Shown: positions 63,176-64,000 of the stretch, one piece after another
Numbering within the stretch: position 1 is the first letter of the stretch
Layout of the letters: each line of letters opens with the position of its first letter
From: Allorhizobium undicola ORS 992 = ATCC 700741
GTDB taxonomy: Bacteria; Pseudomonadota; Alphaproteobacteria; Rhizobiales; Rhizobiaceae
Direction of reading: 5' to 3'
Assembly (NCBI RefSeq): GCF_000621665.1
Contig: NZ_JHXQ01000008.1
Span: 98,035 to 162,034 of the forward strand
DNA length: 64,000 bases
Made by a program: the position numbers and the translations under genes
The notes under the pieces: generated by a model
Seen by the model: the letters and a program-made list of their open reading frames with translations, nothing else
Told to the model about the DNA's origin: nothing
Database searches by the model: none

Positions 63176-64000
63176 GTGTTGCGCCGGGCAGGTATTGCGC
63201 TTTCTCTGACCATGATGGGCCTTTTTTCCGCCCCTCAGGCCGCCCAAGCCGCCCTGTCAGACACCTGTGCGCTTATCAATTCCGACCTCGGCTCGGCGCT
63301 TAACCTGACAAATACGGCACATGAGGAGTATCAATACCAAGGGCTCAGCGCGGGAGAGGTCGTCACGTGGACATTCTCGACAACCGGAACGGCAAATGAA
63401 GGGTCTTCTTCGGCCGTGGTTATCTATAGCAATAACGATAATGACATGCTTGTTGATGAAAGCAATCTGGATGGCAATAAAAGCATAAGCGACAGCTTCA
63501 CCGCGTCGGCATCGGTCAATGACCTCCATATCATTCTCGATGTCACCCAGGGTAACAGTGCCGCAGCGTCGGATTACAATACCCTGACATTCAGCGCCAC
63601 CTGCGCCGCTTCAACATCGGCCTCCTTACCCACCGTGACTGCGGTATCGCCCACATCGGGCACGACAGCCGGAGGCACGACGCTCACCATTACGGGAACG
63701 GATTTTACCGGCGCGACGGCTGTGACGATCGGCGGTCAAGCCGCCACCAGCTACACGGTCAACTCCGCAACGCAAATCACTGCGGTAACACCGGCTGGCA
63801 CCGCAGGTGCAAAGAACGTCTCCGTGACAACCTCCTCCGGGTCCGGCACGCTAACCAGCGCCTACACCTATGTCACCCCGACCATTACCTTCAGCCCCAC
63901 GGCTGGGGCTTTGACGGGGGCAACGGTGGGCACGTCCTACAGCCAGACGGTTGCGGCCAGCAGCGGCACATCGCCCTATAGCTATGCCGTCACCTCCGGC
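63176..64000 (+). CDS. Large surface protein with IPT/TIG and Ig-like repeats, partial (3' end beyond window)
   Basis: At least 275 residues, open to the window end. A GTG start gives a signal peptide LRRAGIALSLTMMGLFSAPQAAQA. After a ~120-residue N-terminal domain, an IPT/TIG domain occurs at ~150-235 (TAVSPTSGTTAGGTTLTITG .. GGQAATSYTV), then the start of an Ig-like He_PIG-type repeat (GATVGTSYSQTVAASSG). Extracytoplasmic, very likely an adhesin or autotransporter passenger; its C-terminus is not visible. The true start is not certain because the ribosome site AGGA is about 14 nt away. Confidence 0.82.
   Translation, partial: MLRRAGIALSLTMMGLFSAPQAAQAALSDTCALINSDLGSALNLTNTAHEEYQYQGLSAGEVVTWTFSTTGTANEGSSSAVVIYSNNDNDMLVDESNLDGNKSISDSFTASASVNDLHIILDVTQGNSAAASDYNTLTFSATCAASTSASLPTVTAVSPTSGTTAGGTTLTITGTDFTGATAVTIGGQAATSYTVNSATQITAVTPAGTAGAKNVSVTTSSGSGTLTSAYTYVTPTITFSPTAGALTGATVGTSYSQTVAASSGTSPYSYAVTSG

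Overview
The window looks like a chromosomal segment of a member of the Brucella/Ochrobactrum group (Alphaproteobacteria, Hyphomicrobiales). The basis is GC-rich coding sequence, four copies of a ~105-bp palindromic repeat of the Bru-RS type, a BA14K-like secreted protein, a second tailless FtsZ, an irr gene divergent from fabA-fabB-fabI, and REP-like intergenic repeats of the rhizobial kind. No rRNA operon, insertion sequence, integrase or CRISPR array was seen.

Layout. 1-2.1 kb: the edge of a Tad/Flp pilus locus on the minus strand (TPR lipoprotein, prepilin peptidase, CpaB). 2.4-11.4 kb: M17 aminopeptidase, a periplasmic YceI protein followed by a cytochrome b561-YceI fusion, a MarR/NlpC-P60 pair, a small secreted protein, lepA and an acyl-CoA thioesterase. 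12-18.8 kb: fabI-fabB-fabA divergent from irr, ftsZ2, an XRE-cupin/GNAT pair, a SelW-like protein and a proline-rich BA14K-like protein. tRNA-Leu follows at 19.0 kb.

19.3-31.7 kb is the most distinctive block. Eight tightly spaced minus-strand genes encode a GH15 glucoamylase, a GMC oxidoreductase, a VioB/RebD-like ferritin-fold protein, a sugar-dehydrogenase small subunit, two xylose-isomerase-like TIM barrels, a metallo-beta-lactamase-fold hydrolase and a ThDP-dependent 2-keto acid decarboxylase. Divergent from it are an ornithine cyclodeaminase-family gene and a Gfo/Idh/MocA oxidoreductase. Together they look like a cytoplasmic pathway that releases, oxidises and rearranges a sugar or glycoside; the substrate is unknown.

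31.7-38 kb: a GtrA/GT2 pair and a GT-C-like membrane protein (probable glycan or lipid modification), then a nicotinamide phosphoribosyltransferase and two small unknown genes. 38.2-42.8 kb: pheS and pheT are separated by a BrnT/BrnA toxin-antitoxin module plus a small membrane protein, with a perfect 24-bp palindrome touching the end of pheS. 43-56 kb is mainly housekeeping: rplT-rpmI, an OmpR-type two-component pair, rpsO-pnp, rsmC, a TRIC-like channel, tRNA-Ala, a TIGR02300 acidic protein, cmk-rpsA.

56-64 kb: a large low-complexity unknown protein, an ArsC/Spx-like protein, a YbaK deacylase, an M29 aminopeptidase, a MarR regulator, and finally a tail-collar protein/DUF6916/GNAT operon divergent from the start of a large surface protein with IPT/TIG and Ig-like repeats that runs off the window.
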